Positions 31,183 to 42,838 of a stretch of DNA of 64,000 nucleotides are shown here, one piece after another. The stretch's first letter is position 1. The number at the start of each line of letters is the position of its first letter. A model generated the notes under the pieces. It searched no databases and had not been told where the DNA came from. It was given only the letters and a program-made list of their open reading frames with translations. The translations under genes and the position numbers were made by a program. Source of the DNA: Pseudoips prasinana (lineage: Eukaryota > Arthropoda > Insecta > Lepidoptera > Nolidae); the NCBI GenBank assembly GCA_951640165.1, contig OX621260.1:12914001-12978000 (forward strand), read 5' to 3'.

Positions 31183-32039
31183 CCAGAAATAATAACAGGG
31201 CCACTCCATACCATCCCGTGGTATGAAAATCTATCTGTCATAGAGGTGATAACCTGTAGTCTACAAAGTTGGCGGCGTTGCACACACGTCCCTCGAAGAG
31301 CAGGAAAAGCTGTCGATTCTATACCTGACCAGCTGAAGTATGTCCTGCGCATATTCCTAGTCTATAAGAATGGCCATTAATGCAGAAACTCAACCAGGAA
31401 AGCGTTACTTACTAAGAAACTTATTATATGGACGATGGTTACGCTAACGTCACAGTTGTTAAGCCTCTGACATGGCTTACACTTGACCAGAACCCGATGG
31501 TAAGGGGACATGACTGTAATCTAGGGAATTCATAAGTTGCTTGTTCCCACTTTAAAACTCATGTTGCATGTGTCTGGAAACATGCATTCAATAAGAGTAT
31601 TGCAAAGCTCTTCACAAATAAATGATGATTATGATTATGATTATGGGCTTGAGCATAATAATGAGAAAAGAGAATATTATCTCGTTATAACAATCATACA
31701 ACAATTTAACAATAAAAAAAACATGCGGGACAGTCTTTGGGTACTGCCGATATAAGTGAAAACTATTTTCTCATATCTCATACTCGGAAAGTAGTGTTTA
31801 TTTGATCCGAGCAGCGAGTGGAAGATGCTACTTGCCACCTTTGAGCGGTAAAGACCCATAGCAATTGCTTTCCTCCCTATGGTGCAAATAGAAATTAAAA
31901 ATAGACCTAAATTTGGTTAGGCGGTCGGCTGTCAAAATTCTAACGCATTTTGTTGTTTTAATTCCGTTTTACGGCTCTGGCTTCTTTGGCCTTATGAGCC
32001 TTCAGTAAATACATTTTTATATCATTTATTTCCGTCATT
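31183..32039. other. No gene; 5S-like repeat fragment at 31420-31515
   Basis: 31420-31515 carries GGTTACGCTAACGTCACAGT and AAGCCTCTGACATGGCTTA of the 17186 family. The rest is unassigned. Confidence 0.45.
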
Positions 32040-32345
32040 GTCAAGTAAAGTCCGTCACAGTCAAGTCATACATAGTCCTTGTCCAACCCCAGTAAAGCAG
32101 TGGAACCCTAGTAAAGTCTACTAGAGGCTTTTATGGAGTTTTGGTTACAACACGGAAAATCACAATTCACGGCAATATCGCACTTTCCTTCACTTGTGTA
32201 CGTTGTCGAAGATGTTATGTCTAAAAATCCACCATATTTACACATAAAATCTCCAATTTATACCAGTTTTTGGAAATAAAACATAGCCTCGATGCGTCTT
32301 TTTCCGCGTTGGCGCCAAAAACCAAAAACCTTCTAACGCAATTAA
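32040..32345. repeat. Inverted partner of the 26168-26460 repeat
   Basis: Begins near ACCCCAGTAAAGCAGTGG and ends near TTTTTCCGCGTTGGCGCC. About 5.6 kb separates the two inverted copies. Confidence 0.65.
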
Positions 32346-33522
32346 GAAAAAATGCTGCGGTCATATGAGTGTATAAACAGCCAGTGTGAATTAAACGCCG
32401 CTAAAGAATATTTCACTTCAATAACTAAAAGCGATTATGGAAACCCGTCTCCATCATTTAGCCTGCGCAGTTGGCGTAACTCGAAGGAAGCAGATAGGGA
32501 GGCGGGTCACTATAACGTATCATTTTGTACGGTCACCGCGCCAAGTGATTTCGAGTTCATGTTGTGACATATGGATATTGTTTAAGTAGTCATGATAGTA
32601 GGGTACTCACTACTACACAATAGTTTAGGTACCGTGTGCTTTGGGGCTTTCATCTATTAAGAATGTTACGGTATAATTTCTGGTAGGATCTATTTCTAAC
32701 GGGACTTTATTATTAATTTGTTTTAAAGACAACGCCCTAGGTTACTTAGTCCCGGAAGACGAGACTAGAACCAGGGAGATGAAGAGGCGAGGCGACTGTT
32801 TAAACCGCTGGGCCACACGTGCACTCAAATTTTATTATTATTTGTTAAGCACAAGGATCTTTTAATTTTTTGACAGGTTCAAAGACAAATGAGTTCGCTG
32901 AAACACTTCAGCATAAAACAACCATTTTTATTAACAAACAAACAATAATTGAGGAACAGAACAGAGGGAAATATATTATAATTACATAATTAATACGATT
33001 AATAGTCATATAAAACTTTAAAAAATTAAGGGTACGGTCTGATCTGTCGATATTATTAGATACTCCACGAATGCGGGTCGCAAGATGAAGTTACTTTCGC
33101 GGATGCAGAAACTCACAAAATTTGTTTCATTAGTCATAAATTATTTTTTAAATTAATATTAGATATGCTCGTTTATTTTATTTTATAAATATTTTTTGTG
33201 ATTAGTTTTTAACAAGATTGTGACGCAAAACAAAATTATAAGAGCTTACTTTGCAATTCAAATCAAGTTTGTATTCTTTTTTGGCAATACTAGATCCCAA
33301 AGACAAGAAATTTATACTCACTCAATAAATATGATAAATGGAAGTCCCATCAATTTTTCGAAGCATCCTCTTAAGCAACTAGGCACGCGATCAGCCTAAA
33401 GATGGGTGACTGCCCAAAGGGTATAAATTCCTTAGCGTATCCATGGTGACTGCTAATTGGTATTTAAAATCGTAAAAACACCAAAATGTAAAAACAAGTG
33501 ACAAATCGATAAAACAGATAGC
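32346..33522. other. No gene; SINE-C fragment at 32725-32825
   Basis: 32725-32825 has AAAGACAACGCCC and GGCGAGGCGACTGTTTAAAC with CTGGGCCACACGTGCA (antisense SINE-C). A 71-codon frame at 32352-32567 has no domain and follows a repeat edge, so it is not called. Confidence 0.4.
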
Positions 33523-33565
33523 AAAAATGGAACACTTGGCTTTAAAAGCCAAGTGTTCCATTTTT
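33523..33565. repeat. Perfect 21-bp palindrome with 1-nt centre
   Basis: Arms 33523-33543 and 33545-33565 (AAAAATGGAACACTTGGCTT + T) are exact complements around one A. It could extrude as a cruciform, or reflect an assembly fold-back. Confidence 0.85.
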
Positions 33566-34127
33566 GAATTTCGTGATGAGGTACTTTTGAAATATTGTTT
33601 AAAATTAGCCAGATCCAGCGTCCTAAAGCGATGCCAAAGAGAAGAGTAGGTATTTGTTTTTTAAACATGACCTTTAGAATTAGTCTTGTCTTGGAGGATT
33701 CACCGGAAATAAAGTAGAAAGGTATTAAATGAACTATTGGAAGTAGCTAAAGAATAATAAATATTGTTAACGTTCAGTCCGTGACCTTTCAATTACTTAC
33801 CAACTAGAATTCAATTTGCCTCAAGCATTTAATATTATTTTACTAACTTACCTTGGGTAGTAAAACTTTAATGTATAATATATACAATGACCCTCGCGGA
33901 AGTTAAAAGATCCATTTAGGGTTGCCATATGACCCAACCAACTTTAACGATGTTTTAGTAATATTTTTGCGATGGCATCCCTAATTAAAACTAGATCACA
34001 AAATCATATTTTTTAAAGTCACGAAATTTAAGTTTTAATATTTTTTTATCTACACTGCTATTATTAACGAAATACACAGGATAGTTGGGTATTTAGAGAG
34101 AATTTTGAGACTGCAAAAACTGATGTA

Positions 34128-34258
34128 CAGACGCACATCTAGCTACCCCAATCTGTCAAATTTCTTTTATAGATTTTCAACGTTATCACAAAAGCATAAG
34201 GTTCACTTTCAATTGGGGAAATTTGACAGATTGGGGTAGCTTGATGTGCTGGCGTCTA
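34128..34258. mobile_element. TA-MITE 1 (CAGACGC...), 131 bp
   Basis: Ends CAGACGCACATCTAGCTACC and the complement GGTAGCTTGATGTGCTGGCG + TCTA. TA at 34126-34127 and 34259-34260. Nearly the whole element is an inverted repeat (CCCCAATCTGTCAAATTT on both arms). Relatives at 49474, 50033 and 54387. Confidence 0.85.
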
Positions 34259-34399
34259 TACCTATGTTGGCATAATATTTATATTTTCAACGTAGAAGGC
34301 GAGAGAAAGAATGATTTAGTAATTTCAATTTAGTACCTTCATCTATTTGAACGCTGTTCACGATCACGATGACCGGTAAATGAGGCGGTAACCCCCCTG

Positions 34400-34641
34400 G
34401 GGCTTGACCGGCTAAGTCACACTGAACATCGTTTTCGTGAATGGCGTTCAAATAAATAAAGGTTAAAAATTACTTAATCAATCGTTAAATCTGCTTCCAT
34501 GACCACATGTGACGGAATAAATGGTCCGGAATCGATTGTCAACGTTGAAGCCGATTTAACGATTGATTAAGTCATTTTTAACCTTTATTTATTTGAACGC
34601 CATTCACGAAACGATGTTCGGCGATTTAGCCGGTAGAGCCC
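34400..34641. mobile_element. CTG-MITE, 242 bp
   Basis: Defines the family: ends GGGCTTGACCGGCTAAG / complement of CTTAGCCGGTAGAGCCC-type, inner arms GAATGGCGTTCAAATAAATA and AACGATTGATTAAGTC. It is flanked on both sides by the direct trinucleotide CTG (34397-34399, 34642-34644). The element folds on itself almost entirely and has no ORF. Confidence 0.85.
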
Positions 34642-34654
34642 CTGGTCGAATTTC

Positions 34655-34840
34655 ATTTGTGCGAGACAAATTAGTGCACAAGTGTGTGTACAAATACCCC
34701 TGTGTTTGGGCACTTCCAATACCATCACTATCATGATCGATTAGTAACACTAAAAGAACGACGGCTTTACACACTATCCAACGGACGCGGTTGTAATACC
34801 GCCAACTCCCAGACTTCGGGCTGGCTTTTCTTTCCTAAGT
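34655..34840 (-). mobile_element. SINE-D fragment
   Basis: GTGCACAAGTGTGTGTACAA, CCATCACTATCATGATCGAT and AATACCGCCAACTCCCAGAC in the usual order, with a deletion in the middle. Confidence 0.6.
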
Positions 34841-34854
34841 TCCATCTTGGCAAA

Positions 34855-34965
34855 TGATGGATACAATTCCGTTGTGGAGGTCGTTGCGGAAGCCTTTATC
34901 CAGCAGTATACGTAAAAGACTTTCACTGCTGGATAAAGGCCTCCGCAATATGATGATGATGAAAT
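34855..34965. mobile_element. RTE LINE tip as an inverted pair
   Basis: TGCGGAAGCCTTTATCCAGC at 34888 is mirrored by GCTGGATAAAGGCCTCCGCA at about 34931-34950, then ATATGATGATGATGA. Two RTE tips, or one tip plus a fold-back copy. Confidence 0.65.
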
Positions 34966-34984
34966 ACATTTGAAATAACATAAT

Positions 34985-35527
34985 AATAATAATATACTCG
35001 GACATTATTCACACACGGCCATCTGATCCCAAACTAAGCAGAACTTGTTCTATAGACATCAGATAATTGATGTATTAGATATACTATTTTCCTTTGTAAA
35101 TACATACTTATATAGATAACTAGCTGTGCCCCGCGGTTTTACCCGCGATAAATTTTATAAATTATCACAGCTCCTCTCCCGTAGGTGATAGCGTGATAAT
35201 ATGTAGCCTATATGGTGACCCGACCTCTTAGTAATATTCATGCAAGTACATTTGGAGTTTAGCCCGGACATACATACAGACAAACAGGCAAAAATTCTAA
35301 AAACTGTATTTTTGGTTGCGATATCGATTTTAGGTCATGCCCCAAGTATCAATTTAAAAAAATATTTTATGTACAGTTTTGACTTTCCTACGATTTTATT
35401 ATATGTATATAGATTACACCCAGTCACAGGACAAACAGACATGTTAATGCACATAAATATTTGTCTTGGGTGGGAATCGAACTTATGACCTGCGACGTGA
35501 AAGGCGAGCATTTACCAACCACGCCAA
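34985..35527 (-). mobile_element. SINE-A split by a Helitron-like element
   Basis: 3' half 34985-35119 (from the GACATTATTCACACACGGCC end to TATATAGATAA). The head half 35414-35527 runs TTACACCCAGTCACAGGACA to CACGCCAACTAAATTA. Confidence 0.85.
35120..35413 (-). mobile_element. Helitron-like element (family 2), 294 bp, inside SINE-A
   Basis: Plus strand: ...GATAA|CTAGCTGTGCCCCGCGG ... GTATATAGA|TTACACCC. On its own strand it starts TC after A and ends CTAG before T. The SINE-A consensus reads GATAATTACACCC here, so the insertion site and lack of duplication can be read directly. Confidence 0.85.
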
Positions 35528-35775
35528 CTAAATTAAATTATAGATTACTACAAAAATGTGAACCCAGTTCCACGGCAGCCCTAGCTTACTGAAATTTAAG
35601 TACCAGCGTAGATCTGATAAAATTCATAAATGGTAATCATTAGCAAAGTATTAAATAATTACTTTATCAGCAAGTTAATGATATTAACTATAGATTGGTT
35701 TTCAAATCTTTAGGTAGCACGCTATAGTAGAACTAGCATCTACGATAAATACTAAAACTACCATTATATTATCAA

Positions 35776-36420
35776 CTAGCTGAGCCCCGCGGTTTTACCC
35801 GCGTTAAATTTTATTAATTACTAGCTGTGCCCGCGACTTCGTCCGCGTGTTAATTAGTTTATTTAGTTTTTTTTGGAAAATAAAACTTTTTCTAAAATAA
35901 AAGTAGCCTAAGTTACTCCTTATTACATCAGCTACCTGCCAATAAAAGTCCCGTCAAAATCGGTCCAGCCATTTCAGAGATTAGCCGGAACAAACAGACA
36001 GACAGACAGACAGACAAAAATTGTAAAAAATGTTATGTTGGTGTATGTACCGTATGTATATTCTTATTTATGTAGTAAAAACTGGCTATTTCAATATTAC
36101 AAACAGACACTCAAATTTTATTTATTTGTATAGATCACGGCTCCTCTCCCGTAGGTGATAGCGTGATAATATGTAGCCTATATGTTGACCCGACCTCTTA
36201 GTAATATTCATGCAAAATTTTAAGTAAATCCATACAGTACTTTTTGAGTTTAGCCCGGACATACATACAGACAAACAGACAAACAGGCAAACAGGCAAAA
36301 ATTCTAAAAACTATATTATTGGTTGCGATATCAATTGTAGGTCACGCCCCAAGTATCATTTAAAAAAAATATTCTATGCACAGTTTTGACTTTCCTACGA
36401 TTTTATTATATGTATATAGA
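35776..36420 (-). mobile_element. Duplicate of the 35120 Helitron-like element, itself interrupted
   Basis: CTAGCTGAGCCCCGCGGTTT to TGTATATAGA, again followed by TTACACCCAGTCACAG of SINE-A. It contains the element at 35821-36134. Confidence 0.8.
35821..36134 (-). mobile_element. Helitron-like element (family 3), 314 bp, with empty-site control
   Basis: Plus strand: TTAATTA|CTAGCTGTGCCCGCGAC ... TTTGTATAGA|TCACGGCTCC. The paralogous unoccupied site at 35155-35171 reads ATAAATTATCACAGCTCC. The insertion went between A and T with no target duplication, TC at one end and CTAG at the other, exactly as for Helitrons. Confidence 0.9.
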
Positions 36421-36663
36421 TTACACCCAGTCACAGTACAAACAGACATGTTAATGCACATAAATATTTGTCTTGGGTGGGAATCGAACCCATGACCTGC
36501 GGCGTGAAAGGCTAGAATTTACCAACCACGCCAACTAAATTACTATAATTTAATTTAGTTGGCGTAGTTGGCGTTAGATTGGTATTCAAATCTTTAGGTA
36601 GCACGCTATAGTAGAACTTGCACCTACGATAAAAACTAAATACTAAAACTACCATTATAATAT

Positions 36664-38954
36664 CAATATTAGAACAAATCTTTTAATGCAAACATTTTAG
36701 GCCCATTTGAAATTTTATGTACCTATATTTATAATTATTCTAAAATGGAACTAACATTTTATTGAAATATATAATCTGAATAAAAAATTAATTGCTATAC
36801 GATACCGATAAATGGCGCTAATACGAGGAATAATCATAATATTAATACGTTAATCATAAAATGTGTACCCCTTTTATGAAATTTCATGACAGAGTAATAT
36901 GTAATTTCGAACAGTTAAAGTTCGTATAGAGAAGGAGTGCAGAAAGTCAAACCGTTCTTATGAAATAGGCATTAGAAATAAATTATTTTAATAAAAAAAT
37001 ATTTCACACACTACCCTACTTTTCACAAACCGCCAAGAGATGACAAACTATGATTCAAAACTGATCGAGACCTCCTAGACTCTATGAAATTAACATTATT
37101 TTTGGTGGCGTTCTCCGCCCTGGAAATGAAAAAGCCTTTAAAACAGACGGATCTATATCTTTTGCTTTCTCCTACATATTTCTGCCTCTAACTGGCTCGT
37201 GTGTATATTTAGTCATATAATAATGAGGATTTTAATTATACATACTATAAACACCACGAGTTTGAAACAGACAAAAAATTTATAAAATTACTCCTTTCTT
37301 ATCTTTAATTTTATGGCGTTGCCATCTAATGAACCAAAAAACGTATTCCACTTCGTAAAACATCGAAAGTTGTACTTTAAGATGTTAATATAGTAAATCT
37401 CCTATTTAAATTCAATGAATTTGCGCTCCCATAACATCTCACGTGATAGTAATTGCAAATGTATACTAGGAAACCATGAAACCCAAGCTATTTGTGTCTG
37501 GAAGTACATACATATGTTATCTTGGGTGGAATTTCTCCGCTTAGTTGAACGGATTAGAAAAGTGAAAATAACGCTTTGGTCTTTCTGAATTGCTCAAGAT
37601 TTTTGTTTCCACTCTCAGTGATAACTTGGTTTAAGAATTATAATAAGTAATAACTTGGTCTTTTAAAAGATTGAGGATGAAGGGTTCATCATCATCATAT
37701 CATCCAAAAAACATAAACTGCTAGACAAGGGTCCCCCATAAATAGTTTAAAACTTATTTACTAAAGATCTATCATTATAAACTTAAAATCAAATCACGAA
37801 ATACAAATAAAATACAACTTACAGATAAATATTTTATTAAAATAATTATTGCCAAGAAATATCGACAGAGGTCGCCAATAGGTAGAAGGTGTTAGAAAAG
37901 TCATAAATTTAGATACCTAACCTAATATAATTCACTGTAGTTTAATTGGTAAAGCTTTGACGACTTTACCTAGAAATGCAGGTTTTAAGTCTGTCTAAGA
38001 TGTTCTTAATGTATTCTTAGAAGAGTGAAGTAGGGTAACTTGATTCCAATGTTCTGTGTATCTCATTCTGAGAACTGAAGCTCTGTCTTCTTAGATAGCA
38101 CTTAACTTTGTTGATGAGAACGATTATTTGATCTGTGGCTAAGTTTCATTTAATTATAATATGTATGTATTTATAAATGTATTAGTATGTTTATCAATTG
38201 ACTAGTTGCCATAATATAGGCTCTGTCTAGTTTGGGATTATATTTCCTTTAGTTGTGTACTGCAATCTGTCTCCTTCTCTGGGACATTCAGCAGTATGTG
38301 ACCTAACCTAACAACGGGCATAAACGTGTCTCTGAGTACTCAGCCTCAATACCTCATTCTACAATCACCAATCCATCTGCCAAGGGCGGTGATTTTGGTA
38401 TATCTCCCCAAAACCTGTGAGTTTGTATGTGTGACGAAATTGGGTTCAAAAGTTCTCCAAAACCTGACAAAATCGCTCCCTACTAAAGCTGACACGATAA
38501 TCCTATTTTAATACATTCAGTAGAAACTTTGCATTTGATTATTAAATAAAAATCTAGCTTCGTACTGCAGTAATCACATAAGTGGCAATTACATAGTTAG
38601 ACTTTCCCGCCCAAAAGCACAAGATGGCGTCATGGGAGAGTGCGCACGCGCGGGACCATAAACCACAACTAGTAATATAGCACAAAATGATTTCAATTTT
38701 AACGATGGAAGTTGATACTTTTAATATTTAGATGTCTGTTTAGTTTGAGTAGAAAAATTATAAAATTACGAAGACATTTTATATGAACTTTATATAGAAC
38801 GAAAAGTTTTGATTTTTTTTAATCAAAATCATAAGCTACTTAACAGGTGTCAATATTCTTTTACTTATAAAGCTACATTATGTATCAGCAAGTTACATGG
38901 CTTGTATTTTATTTAAAACGAAGTAGAAATCCCTACGAAAATTTTAATAAATTA
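36664..38954. other. Repeat-poor stretch without recognised gene
   Basis: Apart from an RTE tip at 37684-37738 (TTCATCATCATCATATCATC) and a SINE-A tail piece near 38205-38235, nothing matches the window's repeats. No family-like ORF and no confident exon. Could be intergenic or intronic. Confidence 0.45.
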
Positions 38955-38959
38955 ACCCA

Positions 38960-39245
38960 AGGTCAGTTCTAGTAACACTGACTGCTAAGCAATAGGTCGT
39001 GGGTTCGATCCTACCCAGGACATAATTGTGTGATGAGCACGATTATTTGATCTGTGTCTGGATGTTTCTGGGACATTATTTACACACGGTCATCTGGTCT
39101 CAAACTAAGCAGAGCTGTAAATCAGTTATTTGGTTTCCATATAGTAATATGGAAACCAAATAACTGATTTACTACATATAATACTTTTCTTTTGTAAATA
39201 CATACTTATATAGATAATTAAACCCAGACTCAGGACTCAGGATAT
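38960..39245. mobile_element. SINE-B/A pieces with fold-back
   Basis: 38975-39062: head GTGGGTTCGATCCTACCCAG then GTGTGATGAGCACGATTATT. 39064-39245: antisense SINE-A. At 39121-39168 the ATCAGTTATTTGGTTTCCAT block meets its own complement around AGTA, a perfect 22-bp-arm hairpin. Confidence 0.65.
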
Positions 39246-39264
39246 GGTTTAACTAGTATTGTAT

Positions 39265-39370
39265 AACGACAACAATCGGGACCGACAGCTTAACGTGCCC
39301 TCCGAAGCACGGAGACGCTCAGTAATTAGGCCACTTTTATGATCACCCATTTATAGACTAACTGCGTTAC
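39265..39370 (-). mobile_element. 5S-like repeat fragment
   Basis: CAACAATCGGGACCGACAGC, TCCGAAGCACGGAGACGCTC, TATGATCACCCATTTATAGA; same family as 17186 and 62665. Confidence 0.5.
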
Positions 39371-39589
39371 TAGATGGTTTACCTCGATGATAGATTATCA
39401 CTCCATGTTTCGGGGAAGACGTTAGGCTCTCTGTACTAGTTGTAAACCAAAAACATAGAGTTTAGGTTCTATGACCAACTTCTCAATTACCACAGCATAG
39501 GTACTAATTGTTGCTTGCTTTACCGCTACTTTATCCGACACCGGTCCTATGACTATTCTCTGGTAAAGTTGTGATCGTCACTTTTTAGG

Positions 39590-39850
39590 ATTCTTTACCC
39601 AAAGGGTAAAACGGGACCCTATTACGTCCGTCTGTCTCCAGGCTGTATCTCATGAACCGTGATAGTAAGACAGTTGAAATTTGACAGATGATGTATTTCT
39701 GTTGCCGCTATAACAACAAATACTAAAAATCTAAATAAAATTAATATTTAAGGGGGCTCCCATACAACAACCGTGAAATTTTTGTTCTTTTTTATAGATA
39801 ATGGTACGGAACCCTTCGTGTGCGAGTCCGACGCGCACTTGGCCGGTTTT
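39590..39850 (+). mobile_element. 'GGTTCCG...CTTGGCCGG' family repeat, short form
   Basis: GGATTCTTTACCCAAAGGGT to GAGTCCGACGCGCACTTGGC then CGG. The following TTTTTTTGATAAGGCAG is also found near 48672. Confidence 0.65.
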
Positions 39851-40669
39851 TTTGATAAGGCAGAAAGAATAGCTACCCATGCCACCCGCAAAAATTGTCT
39901 GCGGGTGTCGGGCTCGCACCTACTAAACCTAAGCTTACTAACGTTCGACACCCAGCCCTGATTTTCTGGTGTCGATTTCCAAAACTAAACCCCCGGTTCC
40001 TCTTTAAAAGGAATGTTTGTACCGGTATCTATTCGTGAACTCACTGTTTATCTTCCAACTAGCGAGTTTACTATCTCCGAACGATTGACATTCCCTATGG
40101 CACAACATCCATACGTCTGCCCATACATCTCCATTCATAAACTAACCAACTTTGTTTGCAAAAATATGCTACAAAGTAATATTTGCAAACAAACCGTAAT
40201 CAGTGCGTTCTTGCGCGCTTGAGAAAACCGGACGCCCGGGCGTTCTCACGAGCGTTTTCCACTGTTGTCGACACACTTGAAATAAATTCGAATATGTGTA
40301 ACATGCATGACAAAAGTCTAGAATTTATAACTATCAAAAAAAGAGAAAATAATTAATTAACTGCGTCTATGCAGAATTTACAATTGTATTAGTATCTATT
40401 TATTGTACCCTTCATTTATATATAAAATCTATCCATACAACATAGTAGTATTCTAAGGCATTTTACAAAAACTTGTATGTCTGAACAAACTCTTTATTAT
40501 ATCAATGATATCAATAAAGTCTAATATATAACAAAGTCCCGTTCTCGATATTACAATTACATAAAGTTAGGATTATAGGAAATAAGTTAGGACTGTTAAA
40601 TGTACAATGTTTAGGTATAATAACGGAATAAGCAAACTACGGGCCACTCAGGCCTGTGATAATAATAAT
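39851..40669. other. No recognisable gene
   Basis: A 69-codon frame (40013-40222) has no domain. A GC patch CGGACGCCCGGGCGTTCTC near 40228 is partly self-complementary. Confidence 0.4.
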
Positions 40670-40915
40670 AATATATTGGGACAATGTCACACAGATCATC
40701 CTAGCCCCAAACTAAGCAAAGCTTGTACTATGGGTACCAAGCGACGATATACATTATTATATAGATAGATAAATACTGAAATACATAGAAAACATCCATG
40801 ACTCAGAAACAAATATTCGTGCTCATCACACAAATATTTGCACTTACCGGGATTGGAACCCAGGACCACCAGCTTCGTGGACAGGAGCACTACCAACTAG
40901 GCTACGGTGACCGTC
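40670..40915 (-). mobile_element. SINE-B
   Basis: Complete, with an AATAATAATATATTGGGACA start on the plus strand. It is close in sequence to the 13338 copy. Confidence 0.85.
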
Positions 40916-41061
40916 AAAGGATAAGGTTTAATCCTGCCCACAAAATAGTTTGTCTACCAATTCTGCCTCTCAACTTTCCCGTATCGTGACTTTCCGTACT
41001 TTAGATAAATAATGTAAACAATTCAATTAAAAAATAACTTTTTTTTCTTAATTGTATTGCA

Positions 41062-41370
41062 TTGCCATTCAACTTATCGGCATGCTTATTTAATATAATT
41101 TTCAAAATTCGACTAGAAAAAAATACAACAATGCAGGTTATCGTAAATATGGTAAAATTCACCGATCGTAAAGAGGTTGTGGTGGAAAAGCGCTATTTTT
41201 GTGTCCCCAGTGATATATGCATTTACTGCGTAATTGTTGGCAAGGACTGTATTTGTAAAAATGGCCGTCTTCCCGGGGAACTTAGCGGTGTTCAGTTTCA
41301 CATTATCATGTGCTTTGAAAATTATATGTTAGAGTCGGTAGAGTACCCGAGAAATATTTTGATTCAATAA
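41062..41370 (+). CDS. Hypothetical 102-codon ORF in repeat-poor DNA
   Basis: Open from 41062; an internal ATG at 41131 has a better context (CAACAATGC). The product from there is about 79 residues, with YFCVPSDICIYC and GKDCICKNGRLPGE as its most protein-like stretches, and no signal peptide, known domain or splice site. It lies about 1.5 kb beyond the stop codon of the IR gene, on the opposite strand. Chance is a serious alternative in AT-rich DNA. Confidence 0.2.
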   Translation: MPFNLSACLFNIIFKIRLEKNTTMQVIVNMVKFTDRKEVVVEKRYFCVPSDICIYCVIVGKDCICKNGRLPGELSGVQFHIIMCFENYMLESVEYPRNILIQ

Positions 41371-42838
41371 AGAGGTTTATATAGTTTACATGTGAAACAA
41401 ATGTAGATATTAACTAGAATAAAATGGAAAAAACAATAACATACTACTTATAAACTAAAATTGAGGGTCGGACCTTATATGATATTTATAAACTAAGATA
41501 AATACTCTTTATCTACACCCATATCATTATAAATATTCAAATTAAGAACCCAACTCTATTGACGAACTTTACTTACATATCTGTTATAAAAAAAATATGA
41601 TATAGGTTTCCTTAACGAAAAGATCCAATAAAATAACTTTTTTAATTATAGTACACCATAGACATGTAAGATGCGCTTTTATAAATTATTTAGATTCGAC
41701 CAAAGACATTACTAAACAAATTTATGAGCCGCGTTGGATTGTCTCTGTTCGCACACAGTTGTACGCATTCGCAGTAATTGAGCGCGTAAACCTTGTCTGT
41801 TTTTATCGCAGTTTGGTGGTTTTGACTCGTATTATTATCTGTTTATATAGATATAATAATAATAATAAAATAATTTATTTCTTTCTTCAAAGTTTATGCA
41901 ATATATTGCCGTAGGAAGCTTGCTATTAGGAACAATTGCTCAGATGAATAGCGATAATAATACGATTTACTAAATACGATAGATAAAAGAAAAATTAAGT
42001 AAACATTAATGTTCCAATCCCGGCAAAGAGTACCTCTAACGCTTGCCCAGTACAGATTCAATTCCACAATTGCAACATTCAAAATATAATAACAATAATT
42101 AATAATACTATTGCATCTCTTTAAACGTTGTTTTTTACGTATTACATGAGTATAGATAAATTATTGAATGCAACTGCACATAATTAGGTATTAAAATACT
42201 CGTGTGATACTATTAAAATACACTACTTTAAACTCACAGACACCCGTGTTTTAATAACCCTATGTCTCTTATTGAACACCAAAATTATATGATACGTGTT
42301 AACAGAACTACAGCATAAATATTTACAATAGGCGATCATATCGCAGACAGCGACTTCTTTAACCTTAGGATGGACTATGATATAGAGGATGGGATATGTA
42401 GTGTGAGTGAGGAGAAAGAAAAGGGCAGGGTGTAAAAGGGACCAATTAACAGTTCCCACTAAATGGTGTGTGCTTAATAGTAGTTCTACCATTTTCCACA
42501 TAATTTCACTTATAGAATACACAAACAAAACTACACACGAAACCATATTTCATAATATATATTAAATATACCTACTTAGTTTACGTAATATACATTATAG
42601 CGTGGATTTACCTATTAACTAACAAATAATATTCGTTACTATTGTAGTATTTCTTCACAGAGATAATTTATCGTGTGTTTTGTTTGTGAAAATATATCTA
42701 TATAATCAATTCGATACTGAATGAATTTTTTTTCATATGGTTCTAAATAAATTTTGTTCAAATCTTGTGTTTTATAAAAAATAAGCTAATAATTATACAT
42801 AAATTGCATTATGTTACAAAAACAAAATAGATTATAAA
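41371..42838. other. Mostly unassigned; LINE-tail-like pieces at 41830-42080 and 42250-42380
   Basis: 41850-42080 (minus) ends in (ATT)n and has a short C-terminal-like frame with SKSYYYRYSSEQLFL. 42250-42380 (minus) has GAAGTCGCTGTCTGCGAT and TTTTGGTGTTCAATAAGAGA, like the tail at 25085. The rest is the 3' flank of the IR gene; no AATAAA is evident close to its stop. Confidence 0.4.

Larger units (their letters stand above)
35690..36660. repeat. Second unit of an approximately 0.9-kb tandem duplication
   Basis: TCAAATCTTTAGGTAGCACG..TACCATTATA at 35700-35773 recurs at 36582-36663. The Helitron plus SINE-A head at 35120-35527 recurs at 35776-36540. The second unit gained the 314-bp element at 35821 and lost about 150 bp before TTAGATTGG. 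Confidence 0.75.

Noticed and set aside
30880..31209. 109-codon frame with Leu/Lys/Arg-rich repeats
   Set aside because: It is the translation of the 18-bp minisatellite in the hAT MITE; any frame through such an array stays open.
33300..33440. Minus-strand exon ending in GTGAGT near 33320
   Set aside because: All frames stop shortly before the site and no acceptor was convincing.
42223..42546. 107-codon minus-strand frame with hydrophobic stretches, possibly a membrane protein
   Set aside because: Part of it overlaps a tail-like repeat (GAAGTCGCTGTCTGCGAT, TTCAATAAGAG) similar to 25085-25208, and no splice sites or family motif support it.
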